Part shown: positions 40,565-50,010 of the stretch, in pieces
How positions within the stretch are numbered: the stretch's first letter is position 1
Layout: each line of letters begins with the position of its first letter
Assembly (NCBI RefSeq): GCF_041729615.1
Contig: NZ_CP154874.1
Span: 2,609,001 to 2,673,000, forward strand
DNA length: 64,000 nucleotides
Reading direction: 5' to 3'
From: Pseudomonas alcaligenes
Lineage (GTDB): Bacteria > Pseudomonadota > Gammaproteobacteria > Pseudomonadales > Pseudomonadaceae
Made by a program: the position numbers and the translations under genes
Notes under the pieces: model-generated
Databases searched by the model: none
Seen by the model: only the letters and a program-made list of their open reading frames with translations
What the model was told of the DNA's origin: nothing

Positions 40565-40713
40565 CGCGCTTTCCTCGCGTTCGTGATTGCCGGCAGTGTA
40601 GGAGGCGCACCCGGCGGGTCAACGAGCATGGTCGCACCTGATGGCACACCATAAGCTTGGGCGCGCGGGCGGCTATGGCTATGCTAGGCGCAATTCGCAC
40701 CGAGGAATGTCCC

Positions 40714-41121
40714 GTGAAGAAAAGCATCGCCCTGCTGTTTGCCCTGCTCCTGCCCTGCGTCGCCCTGGCCAGCGGCGGTGGCGAGGAAGAGAACGCCGCG
40801 CCCAAGGTCGCCTACTACAGCCTGGTACCGGCCCTGGTCGGCAACTTCGGCACGGGCCCCAAGCTGAAGTTCTACAAGGCCGATATCGCCCTGCGGGTGA
40901 CCGGCAGCGAAGCGGAGGAGAAGGTCGAGCATCACGAGCCGCTGATCCGCAACCAGCTAGTGATGCTGTTCTCCCAGCAGAGCGAGGCCAACATGGCCGA
41001 CGAGAACGCTAAGGAGACGCTGCGCCAGGAAGCGCTGAAGCAGGTGCAGGAGGTGCTGACCCAGGAAGAGGGCAAGCCGATCGTCGAGGACCTGTTGTTC
41101 AACAACCTGATCATCCAGTAA
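40714..41121 (+). CDS. FliL-family protein, exported
   Basis: A 135-residue protein of the FliL family, which surrounds the stator of the flagellar motor. The chosen GTG at 40714 has a GAGGAA site; the resulting N-terminus MKKSIALLFALLLPCVALA is a signal peptide. The FliL core includes VAYYSLVPALVGNFG, the LIRNQLVMLFSQQ segment and IVEDLLFNNLIIQ at the end. No flagellar gene is nearby, so this is a stand-alone paralogue; P. aeruginosa has one at the same place. Its role outside the main flagellar cluster is unknown. Confidence 0.87.
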   Translation: MKKSIALLFALLLPCVALASGGGEEENAAPKVAYYSLVPALVGNFGTGPKLKFYKADIALRVTGSEAEEKVEHHEPLIRNQLVMLFSQQSEANMADENAKETLRQEALKQVQEVLTQEEGKPIVEDLLFNNLIIQ

Positions 41122-41159
41122 CGCGGGCACGGGCCGCGTCCGCTTCGCCAACGGTGAAG

Positions 41160-42284
41160 CTAGGCCATCTGCGCCAGGGTCTTGCGGAAGCGCGTCAGCG
41201 CGGCGATGAAGAACAGCGTGCCGATGCCGGCGATGGCCAGCAGCTGCGGCCAGACGATGGTCAGCCCGGCACCGCGATAGAGAATCGCCTGGGCCAGGTC
41301 GACGAAGTGGGTGGTCGGCGCCGCCAGCATGATCTGCTGCACCAGTTCCGGCATGCTCTCGCGCGGCGTGGTGCCGCCGGAGAGGATCTGCAGCGGCAGC
41401 AGCACCAGGATGATCAGCAGGCCCAGCTGCGGCATCGAGCGCGCCACGGTGCCGAAGAAGATGCCCATCGAGGTGGTGGCGAACAGGTGCAGCGCCGCGC
41501 CGCCGAGGAATAGCGCCAGCGAGCCTTCGATCGGCACCTGCAACCAGCCCTGCACCACCAGCAGCAGCGACAGCGCTGCCGCCGTCAGCACCACCAGGCC
41601 CATCGACCAGACCTTGGCCAGCATGATCTGCAGCGGCGTCACCGGCATCACCAGCAGGTGCTCCACGGTGCCGTGTTCGCGTTCGCGGATCAGCGCGGCG
41701 CCGGTGAGGATGATCGACAGCATGGTGATCTGGTTGATCACCTCCATCACCGAACCGAACCAGCTGCGCGTCAGGTTCGGGTTGAAGGCCACCCGCACAG
41801 TCAGTTCGGCCGGCTGCCGCAGCTCGCCACGGTAGCGGCGGACGAACTCGCTCACCTCGACCGTGCCGATGTTCTGGATGTAGCCGGCGCCGGTGAAGGC
41901 CATGCTCACCTGGGTGGCATCGACGTTGAGCTGGATCGCCGGGCTGCGCCCGGCCAGCACATCGCGCTGGAAGTTCGGCGGGATGTTGAGGGTGAAGGTG
42001 TAGCGCCCGGAGTCCATGCCCTGATCCATCTGGCTCAGGTCGATGCGTTCCGGGGTGCGGAAGTAGGGCGCCTGGAAGGCCTGGATCAGGCGTTCGGAGA
42101 GCTGCGAGCGGTCCTCGTCGACCACCGCGATGGCCGCGTTGTGCAGGCTCTCCGGGATACTGGTGGCCGCGGAATACACCCCCAGGCTGAAGGCCCAGAG
42201 GATCAGCAGCACCAGTGCCAGGTCGTGCTGCAGGCTGCGCAGTTCCTTGACGCCGAGGTGGAGGATGTTGGCCAGGCGTTCCAT
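41160..42284 (-). CDS. yhhJ: ABC-2 type transport permease YhhJ
   Basis: A 374-residue inner-membrane permease: one N-terminal helix (ALVLLILWAFSLGVYS), a large periplasmic domain (about 45-170), and five C-terminal helices of the ABC2 membrane domain, with GAALIREREHGTVEHLLVMP as its conserved cytoplasmic loop. It is the last gene of the hlyD-rbbA-yhhJ operon and starts inside the rbbA stop (1-base overlap). With RbbA it should form an exporter; the substrate is unknown. A long frame extending upstream is a shadow within rbbA. Confidence 0.93.
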   Translation of the reverse strand: MERLANILHLGVKELRSLQHDLALVLLILWAFSLGVYSAATSIPESLHNAAIAVVDEDRSQLSERLIQAFQAPYFRTPERIDLSQMDQGMDSGRYTFTLNIPPNFQRDVLAGRSPAIQLNVDATQVSMAFTGAGYIQNIGTVEVSEFVRRYRGELRQPAELTVRVAFNPNLTRSWFGSVMEVINQITMLSIILTGAALIREREHGTVEHLLVMPVTPLQIMLAKVWSMGLVVLTAAALSLLLVVQGWLQVPIEGSLALFLGGAALHLFATTSMGIFFGTVARSMPQLGLLIILVLLPLQILSGGTTPRESMPELVQQIMLAAPTTHFVDLAQAILYRGAGLTIVWPQLLAIAGIGTLFFIAALTRFRKTLAQMA

Positions 42285-44989
42285 CACACCTCCTGTTTGC
42301 GCAGCAGGCTGGCGCTGAGCAGGGTGAGCAGCGGCACGGTCAGCGCCAGGGCGATGAAGTAGCCAAGCATGTCCTGCAGCTCCAGCGCCTTGGAGAACAG
42401 TCCTCGGCTGATCACCAGGAACTGCGAAGTCGGATAGAACTGGCCGACCAGGGCACCGATTCCCTCCAGCGAGGCGACCGGATAGATCAGCCCGGAGAAC
42501 TGGATGGCCGGCAGCAGGGTGGCGATGGCGGTGCCAAACACGGCGGCGATCTGGCTCTTGGTGAAGGTCGACATCAGCAGACCCAGGCCGGTGGCGCAGG
42601 CCAGGTAGAGCAGCGCGCCGAGCGCGAGGGTGAATGGGTTGCCCTTGAGCGGCACCCCGAACACCGTAACCGCCAGCAACACCAGCAGGGCACAGTTGAG
42701 CAGGCCGAGGGCGATGTAGGGCAGCTGCTTGCCGATGAGAAACTCCAGGCGCGTGACCGGGGTGACGTAGAGGTTGATGATCGAGCCCAGCTCCTTCTCG
42801 CGCACCACGCCGAGCGCCGTGAGCATGGCCGGGATCAGCATCAGCAGCAGCGGGATCACCGCCGGCACCATGGCCTTGAGGCTCTCCACGTCCGGGTTGT
42901 AGCGGTAGCGCACCTCCAGGCCGGCGGCGCTGGCGGCCAGCGGCTGCGGCGAGCGCCGCGCCAGCTCGGCCAGGTAGTGTTGATGCAGGCCGGCGACGTA
43001 GCCCTTGATGGTCTCGGCGCGGGTCGGCATGGCGCCGTCGATCCACATGCCGATCTGCGGGCTGGCGCCACGCTTGAGGTCGCGGCCGAAGTGCGGCGGA
43101 ATCTCCACCGCCAGGCTGATGTCGCCATTGCGCAGGCGCCGCTCCAGCTCGGTGTAGTCGCGCAGCGCCGGCTTCTCCAGGAAATAGCGCGAGCCGGAGA
43201 GGTTGCGGTGGTACTCCTGGCTGGTGGTGGTCTGGTCGCGGTCGAGCACGGCGAAGGTCAGGTCCTCGACGTCCAGGCTGATGCCGTAGCCGATGATGAA
43301 CAGCAGCAGCACCGTGCCGAGCAGGGCCATGCCGCCGCGGATCGGGTCGCGACGCAGCTCCAGGGCCTCGCGGCGGGCGTAGCTGAACAGGCGGCGCAGG
43401 CTGAAGCGCTGGCGCTGGGGCGGCGGCGCCTGTTGCAGCGGTGGTGCTTCGCTTGCCGGCTGCTCGCCGACCGCCTCCTGCAGATAGGCGATGAAGGTCG
43501 CTTCCAGGCTGTCCAGCCCGCGCTTGGCCATCAGGCCCTGCGGCGTGTCGCTGTCCAGCACCTTGCCGGCGTGCATCAGCGAGATGCGGTCGCAGCGCTG
43601 CGCCTCGTTCATGAAGTGGGTGGAGATGAAGATGGTCACGCCGTCCTGGCGCGACAGGTCGAGCATCAGCTGCCAGAAGCCGTCGCGCGCCACCGGGTCG
43701 ACGCCCGAGGTGGGCTCGTCGAGGATCAGGATCTCCGGCTGGTGGATCACCGCCACGGCCAGCGACAGGCGTTGGCGAATGCCCAGCGGCAGGCGCTCGG
43801 GCAGCATGTCCATGACCGCGCCGAGGTCGAAGCGGCGCGCCATCGCGGCGACGCGATCGTCGATCTGTGTGGCCGGCACATGGAACAGGCGGGCGTGCAG
43901 TTCCAGGTTCTGGCGTACCGTCAGCTCGCTGTAGAGGGAGAAGGCCTGCGACATGTAGCCGACCCGCCGGCGCGTGGCCATGTCGCGCGGGTCCACCGTC
44001 TGGCCGAACAGCAGGGCTTCGCCTTCGGAAGCGGGCAGCAGGCCGGTGAGCATCTTCATGGTGGTGCTCTTGCCGCAGCCGTTGGAGCCGAGGAAGCCGA
44101 AGATCTCGCCGCGGCGGATGCGGAACGACACCGCGTCGACCGCGACGAAGTCGCCGAAGCGCATGGTCAGGCCCTTGGCCTCGATGGCGATCTCGCTGTT
44201 GTCCTGCAGGGGCTGGATCACCACCTCGCGGTGGCCGCGACGTTTCTCCTCCGGCAGCAGGGCGATGAAGGCCTGCTCCAGGCTGGCGCAGCCGGTACGC
44301 GTGCGCAGCTCGGCCGGGCTGCCTTCGGCCAGTACGCGGCCGGCGTCCATCGCCACCAGGTGGTCGAATCGCTCGGCCTCCTCCATGTAGGCGGTGGCCA
44401 CCAGCACGCTCATCTGCGGGCGCTGCGCGCGGATACGCGCGATCAGCTCCCAGAACTGGTTGCGCGACAGCGGGTCGACGCCGGTGGTCGGCTCGTCGAG
44501 GATCAGCAGGTCGGGGTCATGGATCAGCGCGCAGCACAGTCCGAGCTTCTGCTTCATGCCGCCGGACAGCTTGCCCGCCGGGCGTTCGCGGAACGCCGAC
44601 AGGCCGGTACTGCGCAGCAGGTCGTCGATGCGTCGTTCGCGTTCGGCGGCGTCCTGGCCGAACAGGCGGCCGAAGAAGTCGAGGTTCTCGAACACCGACA
44701 GCGTGGGGTAGAGGTTCTTGCCCAGGCCCTGGGGCATGTAGGCGATATGCGGGCAGACGCGGCGGCGGTGGCGCGCGTCGGCCATATCGCCGTCGAGTAC
44801 CTCGACGCTGCCGGCCTGGATCTTCCGCGCCCCGGCGATCAGCGCCAGCAGGCTGGACTTGCCGACGCCGTCCGGGCCGATCAGGCCGACCATGCGCTGC
44901 GCCGGCAGGCTCAGGTCGATGGCCTCGAGGGCGCAGGTCGCGCCATAGCGCAGGCCGACGCCGCTGAGGCGGGCGACCGCCGGGTTCAT
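42284..44989 (-). CDS. rbbA: RbbA-type fused ABC ATPase/permease
   Basis: A 901-residue protein with two ATP-binding cassettes and a C-terminal ABC2 permease domain. Cassette 1 (about 5-235) has [21 protein letters not shown] and [13 protein letters not shown]; cassette 2 (about 270-500) has GSNGCGKST and [14 protein letters not shown], but its signature is [12 protein letters not shown] rather than LSGGQ. A linker rich in Pro and Gln follows, then an anchoring helix, a periplasmic domain and five more helices. E. coli RbbA is called ribosome-associated, yet the operon with an HlyD protein and YhhJ points to export. It shares ATGA with the hlyD stop. Confidence 0.93.
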   Translation of the reverse strand: MNPAVARLSGVGLRYGATCALEAIDLSLPAQRMVGLIGPDGVGKSSLLALIAGARKIQAGSVEVLDGDMADARHRRRVCPHIAYMPQGLGKNLYPTLSVFENLDFFGRLFGQDAAERERRIDDLLRSTGLSAFRERPAGKLSGGMKQKLGLCCALIHDPDLLILDEPTTGVDPLSRNQFWELIARIRAQRPQMSVLVATAYMEEAERFDHLVAMDAGRVLAEGSPAELRTRTGCASLEQAFIALLPEEKRRGHREVVIQPLQDNSEIAIEAKGLTMRFGDFVAVDAVSFRIRRGEIFGFLGSNGCGKSTTMKMLTGLLPASEGEALLFGQTVDPRDMATRRRVGYMSQAFSLYSELTVRQNLELHARLFHVPATQIDDRVAAMARRFDLGAVMDMLPERLPLGIRQRLSLAVAVIHQPEILILDEPTSGVDPVARDGFWQLMLDLSRQDGVTIFISTHFMNEAQRCDRISLMHAGKVLDSDTPQGLMAKRGLDSLEATFIAYLQEAVGEQPASEAPPLQQAPPPQRQRFSLRRLFSYARREALELRRDPIRGGMALLGTVLLLFIIGYGISLDVEDLTFAVLDRDQTTTSQEYHRNLSGSRYFLEKPALRDYTELERRLRNGDISLAVEIPPHFGRDLKRGASPQIGMWIDGAMPTRAETIKGYVAGLHQHYLAELARRSPQPLAASAAGLEVRYRYNPDVESLKAMVPAVIPLLLMLIPAMLTALGVVREKELGSIINLYVTPVTRLEFLIGKQLPYIALGLLNCALLVLLAVTVFGVPLKGNPFTLALGALLYLACATGLGLLMSTFTKSQIAAVFGTAIATLLPAIQFSGLIYPVASLEGIGALVGQFYPTSQFLVISRGLFSKALELQDMLGYFIALALTVPLLTLLSASLLRKQEV

Positions 44990-46053
44990 TGCGGAACCTT
45001 GATCGCCAGGTGTGCCGGCCACTCGGCCTCGGGATCAAGGCGCAGGTAGGCCATGCCGGGCACGCCGGTCTTCACCTGCTGCAGGTGCTTGCTCAGCAGC
45101 TCGGGATCGATGCGCGCCTTGACCCGGAACATCAGCTTCTCGCGCTCGCTGGCGGTTTCCACGGTCTTCGGGGTGAACTGGGCGACGCTGGCCACGTAGC
45201 TGACCTTGGCCGGAATCACGTACTGCGGCGCGGCATCGATCACCAGGCGCACTTCGCTGCCGAGGGCCACGCGGCCGGCCTGGCGCTCGGGCAGGAAGAA
45301 GGTCATGTAGACGTCGGTGAGGTCGACCAGGTTGAGCACCTTGCCGCCGGCGCCGAGCACTTCGCCCGGCTGGGTCACCCGGTACTGCACGCGCCCGGCG
45401 CGCGGCGCCTTGAGCTGGCTGTCGTCGATGTCCGCCTGCAGTCGCGCGACCATGGCGCGTGCCGCTTCGCTGGCGGACTGTGCCTCGATCGCCTGCGACT
45501 GCGCGGCGGCGATGCCGGCCGCGGCCGAGCTGACCTGGGCGCGCGCCGCCGCCAGCGCGGCCTCGGCGCTCTGCAGGCGGGCCAGGTCGTCGTCCAGCTG
45601 CTGCTGGGCCAGGGCGTTGCGCTCGACCAGCTTGGCGCTGCGGCTGTGGCGCTTGCGGGCGGCCTCCAGTTCGGCCTGGCGCTGGCGCACCACAGCCTCG
45701 GCGGCGAGTTTCTCGCTCTCGCGCAGGCGGATCTGGCTGGCCGCGGTGACTTCGCCATTCTCGGCCTGCTTGAGCTGGGCGCGGGCCTGGGCCAGCTGGG
45801 CGTCGAGCACCTGGGTATCCATCTGTGCGAGCAACTGGCCGGGCTGGACGAAGTCGCCCTCGTCCACGGCGATGCTGGCGATACGCCCGGCCAGCTTGGT
45901 GGCGACATCCACCTCGGTGGCTTCGATACGCCCGTTGCCGCTGGCGAAGCCTTCGCCCAGCCCGGCCGGGCGCAGTTGCCACCAGGCGGCCGCCGCCAGC
46001 AGGGCGAGGCCGGCGGCGATCAGGTAGGGCAGGGGGCGTTGCGCGTTCATCAT
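44986..46053 (-). CDS. HlyD-family periplasmic adaptor
   Basis: A 355-residue membrane fusion protein linking an inner-membrane pump to an outer-membrane channel. An N-terminal anchor helix ([18 protein letters not shown]) is followed by a lipoyl-like domain ([20 protein letters not shown]), a long alpha-helical hairpin (about 75-200, Ala/Gln/Glu-rich) and the second lipoyl half with [20 protein letters not shown]. It matches the YhiI/YbhG group that travels with ABC-2 pumps. It is the first gene of the hlyD-rbbA-yhhJ operon. Two adjacent ATGs could be used. Confidence 0.92.
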   Translation of the reverse strand: MMNAQRPLPYLIAAGLALLAAAAWWQLRPAGLGEGFASGNGRIEATEVDVATKLAGRIASIAVDEGDFVQPGQLLAQMDTQVLDAQLAQARAQLKQAENGEVTAASQIRLRESEKLAAEAVVRQRQAELEAARKRHSRSAKLVERNALAQQQLDDDLARLQSAEAALAAARAQVSSAAAGIAAAQSQAIEAQSASEAARAMVARLQADIDDSQLKAPRAGRVQYRVTQPGEVLGAGGKVLNLVDLTDVYMTFFLPERQAGRVALGSEVRLVIDAAPQYVIPAKVSYVASVAQFTPKTVETASEREKLMFRVKARIDPELLSKHLQQVKTGVPGMAYLRLDPEAEWPAHLAIKVPQ

Positions 46054-46139
46054 CAGGGCTTCCCTTCAGCGCCCGCTCGGGGCAATGGCTAGCAGGCTTC
46101 CATTTTCTGCCGTTGGTCGTTTCGGTGGCTTGATGCAGG

Positions 46140-47999
46140 TCAAGCGGGCGGATCCACCTTCACGCCATTGGCGCTCCACACGCAGGTACGGTTGCGGCCT
46201 TCATGCTTGGCCCGGTACAGCGCCTGGTCGCTGCGTGCCACCAGACCGCCGTGCTGTTCCTCGGCGACCGGCTCGGCCACCGCCAGGCCGATGCTCAGGG
46301 TCAGGCGACCCTCGGGGCTGGCGGGATGGGCGATGCCGAGGGTGGCGACCAGCTCGTGGATGCGTGCCGCCACGTGCTCGCCGCCTTCCAGGCCGGTGTT
46401 GACCAGGATGATGGCGAACTCCTCGCCGCCGTAGCGGCAGGCCACATCGCCTTCGCGCTGCAGGCTGTCCTGCAGCACGGCTGCGACCTGGCGCAGGGCG
46501 TCGTCGCCGGCCAGGTGGCCGAGGTTGTCGTTGTAGGCCTTGAAGTGATCGATATCCACCATCAGCAGCGCCAGCGGCGCGCCGATCCGGCGCAGGCGGC
46601 GCCATTCGCTCTGCAGCTGCTGGTCGAAGAAGCGCCGGTTGTACAGGCCGGTCAGCCCGTCCAGCTGCGACAGGCGCTGCAGGCGCGCCTCCAGCTCCAG
46701 GCGCTCGCTGTTGTCGCGCGACACGGCAATCAGGTACTCGCGCCCGCCCTGCTGCACCAGCTGGGTGTTGATCTCTGCCGGCTGGCGGCTGCCGTCGCGG
46801 CGGATCAGCTCGCGCTGGAAGATGCGCGACTGGTTGTCCTGCTGGGCATGGCGGACCAGTTCCAGCCAGCTGTGGAAGCCGGGCAGCAGTTTTTCCGGCT
46901 CGTCGCGCAGCAGCTGGGCGAACTGCTCGGCCCGGTAGCCGAGGTCGGCATAGGTCGCCTGGTTCATGTGCAGCAGCTCGCGGCTACGGGTGTCGAAGAT
47001 GAACAGGCTGTCGTGGCTGGAATCGGTCAGGTCGAGCACCAGTTGCAGGCGCTCGCGGCTGTCGCGCAGGTGGCGCTCGATCTCCTCGCGGCGCCTGGCC
47101 TCCTCCTGCAGGCGGCGATTGGTCTGTTGCAGGGCGCCGGCGCGGCGGGCGTTCTCCAGGGCCAGGCCGAGGGCCGCGGTGAGCAGCAGGCTGATCGCCA
47201 GGCCGGCGCCCAGCACCACTTGTGGCAGCGGCGTGGACAGGCTCTGCAGCAGGCTCGCGGTGGGGCTCAGTTGCAGGCTGAAGGAGCTGTTGTTGAGCAG
47301 GCGTAACGGTACCTCGCTGGCCATGTGTGCCAGGGTGCCCGGGCGCTCGCGGCTGTACAGGCTCTGGCCGTTCTCCAGCAGGCGCACGCTGAAGCTGTCG
47401 CCGTTGAGCTGGGCGAGCAGCTGGTCCATCAGGGGCTCGACGCGGAACACGCCCTGCAGGAAGCCGTCGAAGCGCTGCTGGCCCTGGGCGTCCTGCAGGT
47501 ACAGCGGCGTGTAGAGGACGAAGCCGCGCCCGCCCTGAACCAGCTGGAAGCTGTTGGAAAAGCGTTGTTCGCCGCTCTGTTTGGCCTGCATGGCCAGCGG
47601 GTAGTTGGGGTGGTCGCTGCCGAGGCGGAAGCCTGCAGCCGCCTCGTTGCCGCGCAGCGGCAGCAGCCAGCGCATCCGCAGGTCGGGGCCGACCCACTGC
47701 ACCGACTGGTAGGCCGGGAAGTCCATCAGCGCCAGTTCGGCCTCCTGCTCCCAGTCTTCGCGCTGCAACCGTCCGAGGTTGTTCCACAGCCGGGCAATGC
47801 GTCCCAGCCCCTCCACTTCGCCATGCAGGATCGTCTCCAGCTGGCGTGCCAGGCTGCGTGCCTGGAAGCCGACCCGTTCCTCCAGGCGCGCCTGCTGGTC
47901 ACGTTCCAGCTGGTGCCAGAGCATCAGGCTGGCCGAGCACAGCACCAGGAAGAGGAGGGCCAGCGCCAGGCGCGCAGGCCAGACGGTTTGTGCGCGCAT
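46140..47999 (-). CDS. Membrane-bound diguanylate cyclase (CHASE-PAS-GGDEF)
   Basis: A 619-residue c-di-GMP synthase. A helix at about 10-30 and another near 262-284 flank a periplasmic CHASE-like sensor (FPAYQSVQWVGPDLRMRWLL). A PAS domain (about 320-440) and a GGDEF domain (about 450-610) follow. The active site is YGGEEFAI, an allowed variant. REGD lies five residues before it, a match to the RxxD inhibitory site for product feedback. The PAS region includes FIFDTRSRELLHMNQATYADLGY. It stands alone between the export operon and the EVE gene; the signal sensed is unknown. Confidence 0.92.
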   Translation of the reverse strand: MRAQTVWPARLALALLFLVLCSASLMLWHQLERDQQARLEERVGFQARSLARQLETILHGEVEGLGRIARLWNNLGRLQREDWEQEAELALMDFPAYQSVQWVGPDLRMRWLLPLRGNEAAAGFRLGSDHPNYPLAMQAKQSGEQRFSNSFQLVQGGRGFVLYTPLYLQDAQGQQRFDGFLQGVFRVEPLMDQLLAQLNGDSFSVRLLENGQSLYSRERPGTLAHMASEVPLRLLNNSSFSLQLSPTASLLQSLSTPLPQVVLGAGLAISLLLTAALGLALENARRAGALQQTNRRLQEEARRREEIERHLRDSRERLQLVLDLTDSSHDSLFIFDTRSRELLHMNQATYADLGYRAEQFAQLLRDEPEKLLPGFHSWLELVRHAQQDNQSRIFQRELIRRDGSRQPAEINTQLVQQGGREYLIAVSRDNSERLELEARLQRLSQLDGLTGLYNRRFFDQQLQSEWRRLRRIGAPLALLMVDIDHFKAYNDNLGHLAGDDALRQVAAVLQDSLQREGDVACRYGGEEFAIILVNTGLEGGEHVAARIHELVATLGIAHPASPEGRLTLSIGLAVAEPVAEEQHGGLVARSDQALYRAKHEGRNRTCVWSANGVKVDPPA

Positions 48000-48049
48000 G
48001 ATCGGCTCCGCAGGCTATGCACTGGTCATAGCACAGCGCCATCGGCGAC

Positions 48050-48499
48050 TCAACGCATGGCGAGAATCGCCGCCCATTCGGCTGCGCTCACCGGCATCAC
48101 CGACAGCCGGCTGCCGCGCTGCACCAGGGCCAGCTCCGTCAGGGCCGGGTTGCTGCGCAGGCGGGCCAGCGGTAGCACGTCCGGGAAGGCCTCGACGAAC
48201 TCCACATCCAGCGCGCTCCAGGGATTCTTCGCGGCGCTGGCCTTGGCATCGAAGTAGTGGCTGGCGGGGTCCAGGGCCGTGGGGTCGGGATAGGTTGCCG
48301 AAGCGATCCGCGCGATGCCGGCGATGCCCGGCTGCGGGCAGCTGGAGTGATAGAAGAAGAACAGCTCGCCCGGTTGCATGCTGCGCAGGAAGTTGCGTGC
48401 CTGGTAGTTGCGCACGCCATCCCAGCGTGCACGACCGAGCTGGCGCAGGTGAGCGATCGACAGTTCGTCGGGTTCCGACTTCATCAACCAATAAGGCAT
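48050..48499 (-). CDS. EVE domain-containing protein
   Basis: A 149-residue cytoplasmic protein made almost entirely of one EVE domain (PUA/YTH-like superfamily), thought to bind modified bases in DNA or RNA. MPYWLMKSEPDELSI and WDGVRNYQARNFLRSMQPGE are the standard N-terminal blocks, with an aromatic cage candidate in FFFYHSSC. The ATG at 48499 is conserved in the family; the upstream extension is not. In Pseudomonas it lies next to the ssrS-ygfA region, as here. No restriction genes adjoin it. Confidence 0.92.
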   Translation of the reverse strand: MPYWLMKSEPDELSIAHLRQLGRARWDGVRNYQARNFLRSMQPGELFFFYHSSCPQPGIAGIARIASATYPDPTALDPASHYFDAKASAAKNPWSALDVEFVEAFPDVLPLARLRSNPALTELALVQRGSRLSVMPVSAAEWAAILAMR

Positions 48500-48700
48500 G
48501 AACTTTGCTCCTTTTTGCCGGTCTTTGCGCTGGAACTGCAAATCGTTCCAGGATATGACAGTCGCTTGGCGCCAGAACTGCGAGACATATCACTGCAGGG
48601 CAACCTGCCGTAGCGCAAGCTCGCCGGCGCCTCACAAGGCCAATAACAACACCACTACCGGTCAAGCGATGCAGTGTGCCGAAAAGGGGGAGGCAAATCG

Positions 48701-48829
48701 ATGAAACGCAAGCCCGATATGCTGTGGGTACTGGTGATCATCTTCAGCCTGGGCATGGTTACCACGGGTTACACCCAGAGTCTCTGGGACCGTCAGGATA
48801 GCGTGACCGCCAGCCAGGCCGAGCAGTAA
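48701..48829 (+). CDS. 42-residue single-pass membrane protein
   Basis: Not recognised by function. The peptide starts MKRKPDMLWVLVIIFSLGM and continues VTTGYTQSLWDRQDSVTASQ: a basic cytoplasmic N-terminus, one membrane helix (about 8-25) and a polar tail. The ATG is preceded by GGGGGAGGC, a near-ideal ribosome binding site 7 bases away, and codon use is ordinary. Similar 40-residue proteins occur in Pseudomonas as far as I recall. A promoter-like TTGGCG/TATCAC pair lies about 100 bases upstream. It sits between the EVE gene and ygfA, on the opposite strand to both. Confidence 0.7.
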   Translation: MKRKPDMLWVLVIIFSLGMVTTGYTQSLWDRQDSVTASQAEQ

Positions 48830-48874
48830 CCGCAGTCGACGAACGCCGCAGGGAGCGCGGCGCCTCGCTCCATC

Positions 48875-49474
48875 TCAGGCGTACCAGCGCCGATCCGTCA
48901 CCACGCCCTGCAGGCGTATGTCCCAACTGGCCAGCGCCAGGCGATCCACTTTCTGACATTCATGGGCAACGCCCAGCAGCGTCGGCGTGTGCCAATTTTT
49001 GCGCAATTGCCGGTAGGCCAGGCTGCGGTCATAGAAGCCGCCGCCCATGCCCAGGCGCCCGCCCTGTTCGTCGAACCCCACCAGCGGTAGCAGTACCAGG
49101 TCCAGGGTCCAGACTTTGCGCTGGCGAGCGGGCAGGTCCTGCGGCTCGGCGATGCGGAAGCGGTTACGGGTCATGCTTTCGTGCGGTCGCACGCGCTGGA
49201 AGCTCATCCGGGTGCGCGGCCAGCGCTTCAGCACCGGCAGGTAGGTGGCCTTGCCGCGGCGCTGGGCCTCGCGCAGCAGCGGGCGCGGGTCGATCTCGCC
49301 GTCGTTGGGCAGGTACAGGGCGATGTGGCGGCAGCGGCGGAACAGCGGGTGCTGCGCCAGTTGGCGATAGAGGTCGCGGGCAGCACGTTTCTGCTGTTGC
49401 GGGGAGAGCGTGCGGCGTGCTTGGCGCAGCTGGCGGCGCAGGGCCGGGCGGGACAGATTGCCGGCTTCAAGCAT
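48875..49474 (-). CDS. ygfA: 5-formyltetrahydrofolate cyclo-ligase
   Basis: Converts 5-formyl-THF to 5,10-methenyl-THF using ATP, clearing a by-product of the glycine cleavage/serine hydroxymethyltransferase cycle encoded in part by gcvTHP in this window. The 199-residue protein shows LVLLPLVGFDEQGGRLGMGGGFYDRSL, in two adjoining blocks, as the substrate and nucleotide site, plus IALYLPNDGEIDPRPLL. The frame extends to 49534, but that part lies inside the 6S RNA gene, so the ATG at 49474 is chosen. It is encoded directly downstream of 6S RNA and can be read through from it, as in E. coli. Confidence 0.93.
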   Translation of the reverse strand: MLEAGNLSRPALRRQLRQARRTLSPQQQKRAARDLYRQLAQHPLFRRCRHIALYLPNDGEIDPRPLLREAQRRGKATYLPVLKRWPRTRMSFQRVRPHESMTRNRFRIAEPQDLPARQRKVWTLDLVLLPLVGFDEQGGRLGMGGGFYDRSLAYRQLRKNWHTPTLLGVAHECQKVDRLALASWDIRLQGVVTDRRWYA

Positions 49475-49479
49475 GAGAA

Positions 49480-49661
49480 TCGGGACTCCCCGGGCGTGCC
49501 GCTGTCGGGTTAGCCCTTGAACCCGAAAGTTCAAGGTGGAGGTTGCAGAGGGCGTTAAGGCTTTCCGTCAGGCGGACATGCACACCGGCCCCACTGGCAA
49601 CCCCCGTGGTTGTGCGTATCGGCTCAGGGACATCACCGACTGGCCAACACTCCAGGGAGCT
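49480..49661 (-). ncRNA. ssrS: 6S RNA
   Basis: Binds sigma-70 RNA polymerase holoenzyme in stationary phase by mimicking an open promoter. Read leftward, the conserved blocks CCCTGAGCCGATA, GTGCATGTCCG, GGAAAGCCTTAA and CACCTTGAAC...GGGTTCAAGGG appear in the right order. CTCCC near the 5' end pairs with GGGAG near the 3' end, closing the long hairpin. A TATACT -10 box (49669-49674) sets the 5' end near 49661. Ends are approximate. It lies between zapA and ygfA, the usual position. Confidence 0.93.
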
Positions 49662-49695
49662 GGCCGGCAGTATACCCCATCGCGCCGCTCTGGCA

Positions 49696-50010
49696 TCAGA
49701 GCAATTGGCCATCCGGATCGGCGGCCAGGGCGCCGTCGACGCGCTCCAGCAGGTCGCGCACCTTGGCGCGGGTGGAGTCGGCTTCCTGGTCCAGGCGCTG
49801 CTGCTTGTGCAGCAGGTCATGGGTGATGTTCAGCGCGGCCATCACGGCGATGCGGTCGGCACCGATGACTTTGCCGCCGGAGCGGATCTCGCGCATCTTG
49901 CCGTCCAGGTAGCGGGCGGCGCTCTCCAGGTTGGCGCGCTCGTCCGCCGGGCAGGCGATGCAGTATTCCTTGTCGAGGATATGTACGGTAACGGTGTTCG
50001 GCTGGGTCAT
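49696..50010 (-). CDS. zapA: Cell division protein ZapA
   Basis: A 104-residue FtsZ-ring stabiliser. The N-terminal domain VTVHILDKEYCIACPADERA and the helix HLDGKM-type ESAARYLDGKMREIRSGG are diagnostic; the C-terminal half is a coiled coil (HDLLHKQQRLDQEADSTRAK). It bundles FtsZ protofilaments as a tetramer. Its ATG overlaps the stop of the upstream TIGR02449 gene (ATGA), so both are coupled; 6S RNA begins about 35 bases downstream. Confidence 0.95.
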   Translation of the reverse strand: MTQPNTVTVHILDKEYCIACPADERANLESAARYLDGKMREIRSGGKVIGADRIAVMAALNITHDLLHKQQRLDQEADSTRAKVRDLLERVDGALAADPDGQLL

